Both the position numbers and the translations under genes were made by a program. Source: Pseudomonas laurentiana (GTDB lineage Bacteria; Pseudomonadota; Gammaproteobacteria; Pseudomonadales; Pseudomonadaceae). Taken from it: a stretch of 64,000 bases of DNA. Under the pieces are notes generated by a model. The model did no database searches. It was not told where the DNA came from and saw only the letters and a list, made by a program, of their open reading frames with translations. This document shows, piece by piece, positions 1 through 14,306 of this stretch; the stretch's first letter is position 1, and the number at the start of each line of letters is the position of its first letter. The stretch spans positions 186,001 to 250,000 of the forward strand of contig NZ_BMQU01000003.1 of NCBI RefSeq assembly GCF_014648275.1. Direction: 5' to 3'.

Positions 1-354
1 TTTGCCAACGTTCAAGGTACCGACCCGTACCTGGTCAACCTGGTGCAGATCAACGATTTCGCCAACCAGGACGAGCGCTCCATGCAGGCCCGTTACGATT
101 ACAACTTTGCAGCGTGGGGTATTCCCGGCCTGACCTTCATGACCCGTTATGTCAAAGGTGACCAGATCGAGCTTGGCGCGGCAGGCGGCGAGGGCAAGGA
201 ATGGGAACGTAATACCGATATCGGCTATGTCGTTCAAAGCGGTCCACTGAAAAACGTGGGTATCAAATGGCGAAATGCGACCTACCGCTCCAGCTTTGCC
301 AGCGACATCGACGAAAACCGTCTGATCCTCAGCTACAGCTTGCCACTCTGGTAA
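1..354 (+). CDS. OprD-family outer-membrane porin, C-terminal end (partial)
   Basis: Only the last 117 residues lie in the window; the frame is open from base 1 and stops at 354. The sequence alternates polar and hydrophobic residues as in beta-strands and ends in SYSLPLW, an aromatic C-terminus expected for outer-membrane barrel insertion by the BAM machinery. Phrases such as QARYDYNFA near residue 25 and FMTRYVKG near residue 43 are typical of OprD-type substrate-specific channels for basic amino acids and carboxylates. The substrate cannot be judged from this fragment. A strong hairpin terminator follows at 377-406, so the gene ends a transcript. Confidence 0.85.
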   Translation, partial: FANVQGTDPYLVNLVQINDFANQDERSMQARYDYNFAAWGIPGLTFMTRYVKGDQIELGAAGGEGKEWERNTDIGYVVQSGPLKNVGIKWRNATYRSSFASDIDENRLILSYSLPLW

Positions 355-376
355 ATACGGCAATGCGTTGAGTACG

Positions 377-406
377 GGCCCGACTCGGCAACGATCGGGC
401 CTTTTT
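377..406 (+). terminator. Rho-independent terminator after the OprD porin
   Basis: The arms GGCCCGA (377-383) and TCGGGCC (395-401) pair perfectly around an 11-base loop and are followed by five T residues. It lies 22 bases after the porin stop codon. Confidence 0.85.
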
Positions 407-530
407 CATGCGGGGTTATGAATGGCTGCGGCGATGACGTAAACAGACTATTGGGCGGCAGTTGCAGGTATGAAGGGCCAGTGCATAAGGCTATGCTGTT
501 TCGACATATTACAAGGCGTGCGAGGGAAGG

Positions 531-1424
531 ATGCCAGTCAAGGATCTGCTGTTGGCGTTGGTGGTAATCATCGCCTGGGGTGTCAATTTCGTGGTGATCA
601 AGGTCGGCCTCGACGGGCTGCCACCCATGCTGCTGGGTGGGTTGCGCTTCTTGCTGGTGGCGTTTCCGGCGATCCTGCTGATCAAGCGTCCTGCGCTTCC
701 CTGGCGTTGGCTGATTGCCTATGGCGCGACCATTTCGCTGGGCCAGTTCGCGTTCCTGTTCGAAGCCATGGGTAACGGCATGCCGCCGGGGCTGGCCTCC
801 TTGGTGCTGCAATCGCAGGCGTTCTTCACCTTGTTTTTCGCCGCGATGTTTCTGGGCGAACGTTTGCGCGTGGCCAGCGTGCTCGGGTTGATGGTGTCGG
901 CCGGCGGGTTGGTGTTGATTGGCAGTGAAAACGGTACCAGTGTGCCGGTGTTCGCCTTGATCCTGACGTTGTGTGCTGCCGCCAGTTGGGCGATAGGCAA
1001 TATCATCACCCGGCACTTCGGCAATGTGAATCTGGTTGCCTTGGTCATCTGGGGGGCCTTGATTCCGCCGCTGCCGTTTTTTGCACTGTCCTGGTGGCTG
1101 GAAGGGCCGGCATTGATTGAAGCTTCGCTGCGGGGTATCGGCCTGAGTTCGATCCTGTCGCTGGCGTACCTGGCCATTGTCGCCACGATGCTCGGCTATG
1201 GCCTGTGGAGCCGATTGTTGTCGCGTTACCCGGCAGGCAAGGTGGCGCCATTTTCGTTGCTGGTACCTGTCGTGGGGCTCAGTTCCTCGGCACTGTTGCT
1301 GGACGAACGATTGAGCGATGTGCAGTGCTGGGGGGCCTTGCTGGTCATGGGCGGGTTGTTGATCAACGTATTTGGCCCACGTCTGCTGCAGCGTTTGCGT
1401 GCGACTCAAACGCAACTGTCCTGA
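531..1424 (+). CDS. EamA/DMT-superfamily metabolite exporter
   Basis: This 297-residue protein is almost entirely hydrophobic, with about ten predicted membrane helices arranged as two repeated EamA halves (roughly residues 5-135 and 145-285). The first helix carries the WGVNFVVIK pattern common in this superfamily. It is most like the YedA/EamA branch, whose characterised members export amino acids or related metabolites across the inner membrane; the substrate is unknown here. The ATG at 531 is preceded at short distance by GAGGGAAGG. The gene stands alone between the porin terminator and the convergent cysI operon. Confidence 0.85.
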   Translation: MPVKDLLLALVVIIAWGVNFVVIKVGLDGLPPMLLGGLRFLLVAFPAILLIKRPALPWRWLIAYGATISLGQFAFLFEAMGNGMPPGLASLVLQSQAFFTLFFAAMFLGERLRVASVLGLMVSAGGLVLIGSENGTSVPVFALILTLCAAASWAIGNIITRHFGNVNLVALVIWGALIPPLPFFALSWWLEGPALIEASLRGIGLSSILSLAYLAIVATMLGYGLWSRLLSRYPAGKVAPFSLLVPVVGLSSSALLLDERLSDVQCWGALLVMGGLLINVFGPRLLQRLRATQTQLS

Positions 1425-1440
1425 GGCACGGGTGGCCTGC

Positions 1441-1474
1441 GAAAACAAAACACCCTGCGAAGGCGCAGGGTGTT
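1441..1474 (-). terminator. Terminator of the cysI-DUF934 operon
   Basis: Eleven-base arms AACACCCTGCG (1449-1459) and CGCAGGGTGTT (1464-1474) pair perfectly around a 4-base loop. Read on the minus strand the hairpin is followed by a T-rich run (complement of 1441-1448), so it terminates the cysI operon. It may also slow transcripts from the EamA gene. Confidence 0.8.
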
Positions 1475-1516
1475 GAGTACTCATTCAGCATTGCCCGCAT
1501 CTGCGGGCTTTTGCTG

Positions 1517-2011
1517 TCAGCGGCGGCGGAACAACGGCAGCGGCTGATCGGTGGCGGCCTGATAGGTCACCGAGAAGTCCTTGAGGCTTTCCAGCGCTTC
1601 GTACGGGTCCTTGTCGGCACGTACCGCGAAAGCGTCGAAACCACAGCGGGCCATGTAGAACAGCTGGTCACGCAGGACATCGCCGATGGCGCGCAGTTCG
1701 CCCTTGAACTGGTAACGGTCACGCAGCAAACGTGCGTTGGAGTAGCTGCGGCCATCGGTGAATGCCGGGAAGTTCAAGGCAATGACCTGGAACTGGGCCG
1801 CATCTTCACCGATTTCCTCGGCTTCTTCGTCGCTGTCCAGCCACACGCCCAGGCCGCCATCGCGGGCCTTGAGGGCATGAGCATGATCGCGCCACAACTG
1901 CAGCGGTACGATGTAGTCGTCGCAGTTGCTCAGTTCGTCCAGGGTGACGTCCTTGGGCAGCAGGTGCCAGGTTTCGTCGACGACCTGGTTGTTCTTAATG
2001 ATTCGCTGCAT
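1517..2011 (-). CDS. DUF934 protein, sulfite reductase partner
   Basis: This 164-residue soluble protein belongs to the DUF934 family, found next to ferredoxin-type sulfite/nitrite reductase genes in many proteobacteria and often annotated as an oxidoreductase-associated protein. No cofactor-binding cysteine cluster is visible. The ATG at 2011 follows AAGGAG at good spacing; an earlier in-frame start at 2041 lacks such a site. Its first 17 bases overlap the end of cysI, so translational coupling is likely and a role in assimilatory sulfite reduction follows from context. Its biochemical role is unknown to me. Confidence 0.85.
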   Translation of the reverse strand: MQRIIKNNQVVDETWHLLPKDVTLDELSNCDDYIVPLQLWRDHAHALKARDGGLGVWLDSDEEAEEIGEDAAQFQVIALNFPAFTDGRSYSNARLLRDRYQFKGELRAIGDVLRDQLFYMARCGFDAFAVRADKDPYEALESLKDFSVTYQAATDQPLPLFRRR

Positions 2012-3653
2012 AGACGCGCTCCTTGAAGGGGTCAATGCCAATACGTTGGTAGGTGTCGATGAAACGCTCGTCTTCGGTACGTCGTTCCACGTACACCGCG
2101 ATCAGCTTTTCGATCACATCCGGCATGGCATCCTGGGCGAACGAAGGGCCGAGGATCTTGCCCAGGCTGGCATCACGGCTGGCGCTGCCACCCAGGGAAA
2201 CCTGGTAGAACTCTTCGCCTTTCTTGTCCACACCGAGAATGCCGATGTGGCCTACGTGGTGGTGACCGCAGGCGTTCATGCAACCGGAGATGTTCAGGTC
2301 CAGTTCGCCGATGTCGAACAGGTAGTCCAGGTCATCGAAGCGACGCTGGATGGACTCGGCAATCGGGATCGACTTGGCGTTGGCCAGGGAGCAGAAGTCA
2401 CCGCCCGGGCAGCAGATGATGTCGGTCAGCAGGCCGATGTTCGGGGTGGCAAAACCGTTTTCGCGCAGCTCCAGCCACAGGGCGTGCAATTGGCGTTGCT
2501 CGACGTCGGCCAGAATGATGTTCTGCTCGTGGGAGGTGCGCAGTTGACCGAAGCTGTAGCGCTCGGCCAGATCGGCAACTGCGTCCAGTTGCTTGTCGGT
2601 CAGGTCGCCTGGCGCCACACCTGTCGGCTTCAGCGACAGGGTGACAGCCACGTAACCCGGGCGTTTGTGCGCACGGGTGTTGCGCGAACGCCAGCGGGCG
2701 AAACCTGGGTGCTGCTGTTCCAGTTCGGCCAGCTCGCGGTCGAGGTTTTCCAGCGCCTTGTACTCAGGGTCGACAAAGTGCTTGGCGACTCGGTGCAATT
2801 CGGCTTCGGTCAGCGTGGTGCTGCCGCCGCGCAGGTGAGCCATTTCGGCCTCGACCTTTTCGGCGAACACTTCTGGAGTGAGCGCCTTGACGAGGATCTT
2901 GATCCGCGCCTTGTACTTGTTGTCGCGTCGGCCATAGCGGTTGTAAACCCGCAGGATCGCGTCCAGGTAGCTGAGCAGGTCCTGCCAGGGCAGGAACTCG
3001 TTGATAAACGCACCGACCACCGGGGTACGGCCCAGGCCGCCACCGACCAACACACGGAAACCCAGTTCACCCGCTTCGTTGCGCACGGGCTCCAGGCCGA
3101 TGTCATGCACCTCGATGGCTGCGCGGTCGTTGACCGAGCCATTGATGGCGATCTTGAACTTGCGCGGCAGGTAGGCGAACTCAGGGTGGAAGGTGGTCCA
3201 CTGGCGAACGATTTCGCACCACGGGCGTGGGTCGATCAGCTCATCGGCAGCCACACCGGCAAATTGGTCGGTGGTGACGTTGCGCAGGCAGTTACCGCTG
3301 GTCTGGATCGCGTGCATCTGCACGGTGGCCAGTTCGGCGAGAATCTCCGGAATGTCTTCCAGGGCCGGCCAGTTGTACTGGACGTTCTGCCGGGTACTGA
3401 TGTGGGCATAGCCTTTATCGTAGTCGCGAGCGATCTTCGCCAGCATCCGCGTCTGACGCGACGTCAGCTGGCCATAGGGCACCGCGACCCGCAGCATGGG
3501 GGCAAAACGTTGGATATAGAGGCCATTCTGCAGGCGCAGGGGGCGAAACTCTTCTTCACTGAGCTCACCGGCCAGGTAGCGTCGGGTCTGATCACGGAAC
3601 TGCTTGACGCGGTCCTCGATGATCCGCTGATCGTACTCGTCGTATACGTACAT
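1995..3653 (-). CDS. cysI: Assimilatory sulfite reductase, siroheme/4Fe-4S subunit
   Basis: This 552-residue hemoprotein catalyses six-electron reduction of sulfite to sulfide for cysteine synthesis in the cytoplasm. The C-terminal half carries the siroheme and 4Fe-4S ligand cysteines: C415 and C421 in CCPGGDFC, and C458 and C462 in CMNAC. Two ferredoxin-like nitrite/sulfite reductase domains and the paired 4Fe-4S domains are in the usual order. No flavoprotein cysJ is adjacent, which fits a ferredoxin- or otherwise-reduced single-subunit type. The start at 3653 (MYVYDEYDQ) has AGGA upstream; the longer frame to 3782 gives an untypical N-terminus. A nitrite reductase role is less likely given the DUF934 partner. 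Confidence 0.93.
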   Translation of the reverse strand: MYVYDEYDQRIIEDRVKQFRDQTRRYLAGELSEEEFRPLRLQNGLYIQRFAPMLRVAVPYGQLTSRQTRMLAKIARDYDKGYAHISTRQNVQYNWPALEDIPEILAELATVQMHAIQTSGNCLRNVTTDQFAGVAADELIDPRPWCEIVRQWTTFHPEFAYLPRKFKIAINGSVNDRAAIEVHDIGLEPVRNEAGELGFRVLVGGGLGRTPVVGAFINEFLPWQDLLSYLDAILRVYNRYGRRDNKYKARIKILVKALTPEVFAEKVEAEMAHLRGGSTTLTEAELHRVAKHFVDPEYKALENLDRELAELEQQHPGFARWRSRNTRAHKRPGYVAVTLSLKPTGVAPGDLTDKQLDAVADLAERYSFGQLRTSHEQNIILADVEQRQLHALWLELRENGFATPNIGLLTDIICCPGGDFCSLANAKSIPIAESIQRRFDDLDYLFDIGELDLNISGCMNACGHHHVGHIGILGVDKKGEEFYQVSLGGSASRDASLGKILGPSFAQDAMPDVIEKLIAVYVERRTEDERFIDTYQRIGIDPFKERVYAANH

Positions 3654-3761
3654 AAGGGTCCTGTTTTCAGGCTGCAGGCAGCTAATCGCGCGCACGGCCG
3701 CGCACTCCGGAGCGGAGCTGTGGAAAGATATCAGCTTGTGTTTATGCGCAAAAGTGAAGTT

Positions 3762-3775
3762 TTTGCATATGCAAA
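3762..3775. promoter_or_regulatory. Perfect 14-bp palindrome in the cysI upstream region
   Basis: TTTGCATATGCAAA is a perfect palindrome 109 bases upstream of the cysI ATG and 98 bases upstream of the divergent binding-protein gene. Its position suits a dimeric regulator acting on either gene, but I cannot name the regulator; it is not a good match to a CysB site that I know. Confidence 0.35.
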
Positions 3776-3873
3776 GAACCATTTGGACTAAGTGAGATTG
3801 TATTGCGTTTAGCCTAAGGGTGGGTTGAGGGCGTTATACTCCGCCGCTTCGTTTTGCAGGAGCGTGACCCCCC

Positions 3874-4956
3874 ATGCTGAAGGCTCTGGCTAAATGCCTG
3901 CTGCTGAGTCTGCCATTGGCAGCCCATGCGCAGACTCCCTCGGTGGTTTTTTTGAATCCGGGGTACTCCAATGAGACTTTCTGGGTCAGTTATTCGCGCT
4001 TCATGCAAGCGGCGGCCAGCGACCTCGGGATGCAGTTGCGGATCGAGTACAGCGAGCGTGAACCGGCACGGGCCATGACGCTGGCCCGGCAAGTGTTGGA
4101 GGGGCCGCAGCGACCGGACTACCTGGTGCTGGTCAATGAGCAATATATAGCCCCGGAAATCATTCGCCTGTCCCGTGGCAGCGGGGTAAAGCTGTTTCTG
4201 GTCAACAACGGTTTGACGCCCGACCAGACGCGGCTCATTGCCGACAGCCCGGACAAATACCCGCAACCTATCGCGACGCTGGTCACGAATGACGAGGAGG
4301 CGGGCTATCGCATGCTCACGGCATTGATTGCCCAGGTACCGCCGCCTCCGAAGGGCCAGCAAATCGACCTCCTGGCGTTTTCCGGGATGAAAATCACCCC
4401 CGCCTCGCAACTGCGTGAGCGCGGCATGCGTCGGGCGCTTGCCGAGCACCCCGAAGTGAATCTTCGCCAGGTGGTCTACGGCGGGTGGGGGCGGGAACGG
4501 GCTTATGAGCAGGCCACTCAGTTGCTGCAGCGCTATCCGAACACCCGACTGGTCTGGTCGGCCAACGATGAAATGGCCTTTGGCGCCATGCAGGCGTTTG
4601 AAGAGGCGGGGCGCAAGCCTGGCAAGGATGTCTGTTTCAGTGCCGTCAACAGCTCGCCAGAGGCCTTGCAGGCGCGTATCGACGGGCGCCTGAGCGTACT
4701 GATGGGCGGGCATTTCTCACTCGGTGGCTGGGCCATGGTGCTGTTGCACGACGATGCACGCGGGTTGCCGATCAGCCGCGATGGCCAGCATCAGTATCAG
4801 GTGCCAGTGCTTCAGCTCATCGATCCCGCTCGAGCCCGACGCTGGCTGAAGCTGGTCAATGAACCCGACTATGGCCTGGACTTCAATCGTTTCAGCGCCG
4901 AAGGCAAGGCGCGCAGTTTTCGCTACCCATTCCTGACCGCGCCGGTGGACTACTAA
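3874..4956 (+). CDS. Periplasmic sugar-binding-like (LacI/RbsB-type) protein
   Basis: This 360-residue protein begins with a clear signal peptide (residues 1-20, ending AHAQ) and continues as a type I periplasmic-binding fold. Typical elements are VVFLNPGYSNETFW near residue 24, YLVLVNE near 87, and LVWSANDEMAFGAMQAF near 225, which resembles the hinge region of RbsB-like proteins. Such proteins usually deliver a small ligand to an ABC importer or a sensor kinase. No permease, ATPase or sensor gene is adjacent, so the partner must be elsewhere or the protein acts alone. The ATG follows GGAGCGTGACCCCCC. Confidence 0.8.
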   Translation: MLKALAKCLLLSLPLAAHAQTPSVVFLNPGYSNETFWVSYSRFMQAAASDLGMQLRIEYSEREPARAMTLARQVLEGPQRPDYLVLVNEQYIAPEIIRLSRGSGVKLFLVNNGLTPDQTRLIADSPDKYPQPIATLVTNDEEAGYRMLTALIAQVPPPPKGQQIDLLAFSGMKITPASQLRERGMRRALAEHPEVNLRQVVYGGWGRERAYEQATQLLQRYPNTRLVWSANDEMAFGAMQAFEEAGRKPGKDVCFSAVNSSPEALQARIDGRLSVLMGGHFSLGGWAMVLLHDDARGLPISRDGQHQYQVPVLQLIDPARARRWLKLVNEPDYGLDFNRFSAEGKARSFRYPFLTAPVDY

Positions 4957-5056
4957 CCGACGAACAGCCAAAAGACCTGGCTTGAGCAAAGGGCATCGCT
5001 GGGCTTAACTGCTACAGGTGTCATGCATTCCCATAACCACTACAAGAGGCGATGCA

Positions 5057-5170
5057 ATGGGAAATTCAACCAAGTCGGTTAAGAGTGACAGTCATGTCGA
5101 CGCTTGGGCGACACTCTGTCTGATCATTCTGGTGGTCGTGACAGCCGTGTACTGGGTCAGTCATCAGTGA
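5057..5170 (+). CDS. Small single-pass membrane protein (37 aa)
   Basis: An unrecognised 37-residue reading frame starts at 5057 with AGAGG seven bases upstream. It has a polar N-terminus (MGNSTKSVKSDSHVD) and one hydrophobic helix of about 18 residues (ATLCLIILVVVTAVYWV) with a short tail ending HQ. The strong ribosome site, clean amphipathic layout and following terminator hairpin support a real small membrane protein. No function can be assigned. Confidence 0.6.
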   Translation: MGNSTKSVKSDSHVDAWATLCLIILVVVTAVYWVSHQ

Positions 5171-5192
5171 CATCACCCGCTGGGTAGCATGA

Positions 5193-5226
5193 AACCGCCC
5201 GCAGCATGGATACCTGCGGGCGGGTT
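5193..5226. terminator. Bidirectional terminator between the 37-aa gene and DUF2970 gene
   Basis: Arms at 5193-5204 (AACCGCCCGCAG) and 5214-5226 form a GC-rich hairpin with one mismatch near the base. It lies between convergent genes; T-rich runs are weak on both sides. Confidence 0.6.
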
Positions 5227-5231
5227 GCGTT

Positions 5232-5450
5232 TCAGGCGGCGGTCAGGTGCAGGGCCAGTTTTACCAACCCCAGCAGAACCAGAATGAACAGCAGGGTGAA
5301 CAGCGTGCCCAGCACAATGAAGTGACTGGGTTTGCCGTGGGTGAAATCGCGCGCGCGGTTCTTGTTGCTCTGCACGCCAAACGCGGCGGCCAGCACGCTT
5401 TGCAGCATCTGCCAGAAGGTCGGTGGCTTGCCTTGGGCGGGGTCGTCCAT
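5232..5450 (-). CDS. DUF2970 small membrane protein
   Basis: This 72-residue protein has the DUF2970 pattern: an N-terminal segment PPTFWQMLQSVLAAAFGVQS followed by a positively charged stretch (NKNRARDF) and one C-terminal membrane helix (about residues 43-68). The ATG at 5450 has AGGAG six bases upstream; a longer frame to 5603 crosses into metH and is not credible. It lies 112 bases downstream of metH on the same strand. The family is of unknown function, inferred to be an inner-membrane protein. Confidence 0.8.
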   Translation of the reverse strand: MDDPAQGKPPTFWQMLQSVLAAAFGVQSNKNRARDFTHGKPSHFIVLGTLFTLLFILVLLGLVKLALHLTAA

Positions 5451-5562
5451 GATCAGCTCCTGTAGGGCGGAAGGCCTGCCCACAGTGTAGCCCCTCAAGC
5501 GGCTTCTGCAGGGTGAGGTATCACCTCGACCCTGCAGCACCGGCCTCGCTGACGACAACCGC

Positions 5563-9270
<3,708 letters not shown>

Positions 9271-9349
9271 AGGACTACCTGGTCGGGCAAAGACAAAAGT
9301 TGCGGAATAATAACAAAGCTGCGCGGTTTTTAGACGTGCCACAGATTTG

Positions 9350-9366
9350 CATGAATTTCATTCATG
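9350..9366. promoter_or_regulatory. Candidate MetR box in the metH promoter
   Basis: CATGAATTTCATTCATG forms a palindrome with 7-base arms around TTC. It contains TGAA-N5-TTCA at 9352-9364, the published E. coli MetR consensus, 82 bases upstream of the metH start. It is also about 60 bases upstream of the divergent cti gene, which would be a less expected target. Confidence 0.55.
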
Positions 9367-9426
9367 TTGGTGCGGTGCCGCCACCGGTAGAATCGTGAAG
9401 CTTTTAATTTCCAGGACAATTGGCAC

Positions 9427-12469
<3,043 letters not shown>

Positions 12470-12489
12470 GGCGTTTGCGACAGACCTTC

Positions 12490-12516
12490 AAGGGGCCGGC
12501 AACCGCCAGGCCCCTT
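12490..12516. terminator. Hairpin between convergent nfuA and GT39 genes
   Basis: AAGGGGCC (12490-12497) pairs perfectly with GGCCCCTT (12509-12516). It sits 20 bases after nfuA and 10 bases after the opposing glycosyltransferase. No strong T-tract follows on either strand, so efficient termination is uncertain. Confidence 0.5.
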
Positions 12517-12526
12517 GTACGGTTGC

Positions 12527-14143
12527 TCAGTCGATCTGTTTCGTGCCCTGTTCGCCTTTCGTGTGCGCCAGACGGGCCTGCGATGGCGCGTGAACGGTGT
12601 AAAGACGTACTTGAGTATCGCCGACGTTGCGCGTGCTTACGTTTGTCCAGTTGCCGGGGATGGGGGCGAAATCATCTGGCGGCTCGCTACTGCTGACCAG
12701 CCATACTCTGCTCGTACTTGTGCCCAGCTGTTCGAGGTTGTCGAGGTAGATCTTTTCAGCATCGCCGTTGACCAGTGTGCCAAATCCATAGTCGCCTGGC
12801 CGTCCCGAGGCACCATTGGCCTGTGGCGGTGTATAGAGCAGAGGCAGCGCACCGGTCGTGTTGTAATAGCGGTAGCCGAAATACCAGAACAGGTCGCTGA
12901 CCACAATTCGGTCATTTGCGACATAGTGCTCGTTGACGTAACTCACCAGCGTGTCGAACTGTTCGTCATCGGTTTGGTAGTTGGTTTTCAAACCGCCCAG
13001 TTCTACGAGCAGAAGCAGTGCCAGCGCCGCCATTGCGGTGTAGCGGGAATGGCGCTCCACATGGTCAATAACGATTGCCATGATCAGTGGCAAACCCAGT
13101 GCCGAGAACATCAAGTAGCGCTCGACCAGAAGCGGCATTGCCCATGAGACAAGAAACACTACGATCAACGGAAGGAACGTATAGATCACCAGCAGGACGT
13201 GAAGTTTATGAGGCCCTTGATCGCGCCGGCATACAACGCCAGCGATCAATGCCAGCGCCACTGGAAGCGAGAAGTAGATCGCTCTGTTCAGTTCCAGGCC
13301 GTCCGTAAGGTTTAAGAACTGCCAGATTGTCGACGGAAGTGAATAGCCGGTAACCGGCGGTATCCAGCCTACGTCACCGCCTGCCTTGAGCTGCTCGGTA
13401 TGTTGCATCAGGTCAATCAGGCCTGGAATCCAGGGGGTGTACATCAAGACGATCGCACTGTTGGCCAGCCACCATGCCGGCCGAACGATGAGGCGGTTTT
13501 TTTCCCCGCGAATCATCAACAGATAGGTCCAGTGAGAAAGCACGCAGAGGGCGGTGAAATAGTGCGTGTAAAAACTGGCGGTCATTAACAATGCGTAAAT
13601 GACAAGGTAGCGGTGACGCGCTGGGTTTTTTACCCAATAGACCAGGGCGATGGTTGCGCCCAGTAACCAGAATCCCATAAGCGAGTACATGCGCACTTCC
13701 TGGCTGTAGCGCACGGCAATTGGCAGCATTGCCAGTAAAACTCCAGCAAGGACGGCTGCTCGACGTGTTGCAATCAAGGAGACCAGCCAGACACCCAGGG
13801 CAACGGTCCCCAAGCCGGTCAGTACACTCATGAACCTGATGGAAAAAATGCCGTTTCCGAAGACGTCTATCCAGGTATGCAAAAGAAGAAAGTAGAGTGG
13901 GGGGTGCACATCATGGGCGCTGTGAAGCCAAATGAGTGAGGGTGAATACTGGCTCATCAGCAAGCTGGAACCTTCATCGCACCAGATCGCGGAAGCGGTT
14001 GAGCCATAGATACGAACCACTGTTGCGAGCAACAGAATAGGAATTAGCCAGAGTTCCCTCGCCAAGACCGCAAGTCGCTGGATTCTCTGCGCGGCATCGG
14101 GCGTCAGGGCTTTGCCCGTGACATTGCATTCGTCAGGCCTCAT
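12527..14143 (-). CDS. GT39/ArnT-type integral-membrane glycosyltransferase
   Basis: This 538-residue protein has about eleven to thirteen hydrophobic segments and the GT-C signatures of the PMT/ArnT family. WCDEGSSLL near residue 54 places the catalytic acidic residues in the first periplasmic loop, and AHDVHPPLYFLLLHTW near 76 is the conserved second motif. Such enzymes transfer a sugar from a polyprenyl-phosphate donor to an acceptor on the periplasmic face of the inner membrane. The ATG at 14143 has GGGAGG upstream. The neighbouring GT2 gene, transcribed first in the same direction, would make the lipid-linked donor. The acceptor (lipid A, O-antigen or another polymer) is unknown. Confidence 0.85.
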   Translation of the reverse strand: MRPDECNVTGKALTPDAAQRIQRLAVLARELWLIPILLLATVVRIYGSTASAIWCDEGSSLLMSQYSPSLIWLHSAHDVHPPLYFLLLHTWIDVFGNGIFSIRFMSVLTGLGTVALGVWLVSLIATRRAAVLAGVLLAMLPIAVRYSQEVRMYSLMGFWLLGATIALVYWVKNPARHRYLVIYALLMTASFYTHYFTALCVLSHWTYLLMIRGEKNRLIVRPAWWLANSAIVLMYTPWIPGLIDLMQHTEQLKAGGDVGWIPPVTGYSLPSTIWQFLNLTDGLELNRAIYFSLPVALALIAGVVCRRDQGPHKLHVLLVIYTFLPLIVVFLVSWAMPLLVERYLMFSALGLPLIMAIVIDHVERHSRYTAMAALALLLLVELGGLKTNYQTDDEQFDTLVSYVNEHYVANDRIVVSDLFWYFGYRYYNTTGALPLLYTPPQANGASGRPGDYGFGTLVNGDAEKIYLDNLEQLGTSTSRVWLVSSSEPPDDFAPIPGNWTNVSTRNVGDTQVRLYTVHAPSQARLAHTKGEQGTKQID

Positions 14144-14306
14144 GTTCCCTCCCAGCTAGTCAGGGCGCAGCGTATTGGTTTGGCGTATTTGCTGGCTGAT
14201 TTGAGCGTAGCCTTTTTCCTCTGAAATCCTGGGTCTTTCGGCAGCATTGACCGGCTGCGATAACGTGGCAGTAGCGAGCCATGCAGGTTGAGTGTACCTG
14301 CCGTAC

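Noticed and set aside
1926-3791. A 621-codon plus-strand frame
   Set aside because: It is antisense to cysI, which carries the siroheme cysteine motifs; the other frame lacks any recognisable domain.
9271-9349. Cobalamin riboswitch upstream of metH
   Set aside because: The gap before metH is too short, and no B12-box-like sequence is visible.
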